Source of the DNA: CAYWNA01 sp964459305
GTDB lineage: Bacteria; Planctomycetota; Planctomycetia; Pirellulales; Pirellulaceae
Direction: 5' to 3'
Assembly: GCA_964459305.1 (NCBI GenBank)
Contig: CAYWNA010000435.1
Location: forward strand, 1 to 6,383
Length of the DNA: 6,383 bases
Shown: positions 6,352-6,383 of the stretch, one piece after another
How positions within the stretch are numbered: the first letter of the stretch is position 1
Layout: every line of letters starts with the position of its first letter
Notes under the pieces: generated by a model
The model's database searches: none
The model's input: only the letters and a program-made list of their open reading frames with translations
Told to the model about the DNA's origin: nothing
Position numbers and translations under genes: made by a program

Positions 6352-6383
6352 GCGAGCGTTGGTCCGACACAGGCATGTTGGCC

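Noticed and set aside
1..6383. tRNA, rRNA, riboswitch or other structured RNA genes
   Set aside because: No cloverleaf, conserved rRNA stretch or known riboswitch core was recognised by eye; only the palindromes show strong structure. A covariance-model search was not possible.

Overview
The window looks like a piece of a planctomycete chromosome, probably from the Pirellulales or relatives. The clearest marker is a DUF1559 pseudopilin-like protein (4769-5776, minus) with a prepilin leader and an H-X9-DG motif; this family is greatly expanded in Planctomycetota. Next to it lies a small lipoprotein with a carboxypeptidase-regulatory-like fold, a usual partner in that phylum. Long, nearly perfect palindromes in the non-coding spaces, including one with arms AACCCGAAGCGTAAGCGAGG, fit the same origin. 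A run of 100 Ns at 1545-1644 marks a scaffold gap, so this is a draft or metagenome assembly.

Layout. 1-187: non-coding leader with a short hairpin at the left edge and a good ribosome binding site at 174-180. 188-1306 (+): Gfo/Idh/MocA-family oxidoreductase in which the usual E-K-P motif reads T-V-P. 1307-1544: convergent intergenic space with a long compound palindrome (1320-1435) and a terminator-like hairpin (1472-1506). 1545-1644: gap. 1645-3901 (-): membrane-anchored SGNH-hydrolase/TPR protein, 752 residues readable, its C-terminus lost in the gap. 3902-4216: spacer with a perfect 22-bp-arm palindrome and degenerate pieces of related repeats. 4217-4699 (-): lipoprotein. 4769-5776 (-): DUF1559 protein. 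5777-6383: 607 bases with no convincing gene, carrying a third long palindrome (6144-6256).

How the genes relate. The DUF1559 and lipoprotein genes are co-directional, 69 bp apart, and probably form one transcription unit making two envelope proteins. The SGNH/TPR gene follows on the same strand, but the palindrome at 3975-4038 separates it and it is probably a distinct unit. The oxidoreductase converges on the SGNH/TPR gene and has no visible functional link to it. I found no defence system, CRISPR array, integrase, transposase, RNA gene or other clearly new system. The points most worth a second look are the TPR segment inserted inside the SGNH catalytic domain, the altered E-K-P motif, and three unrelated palindrome families within about 5 kb.
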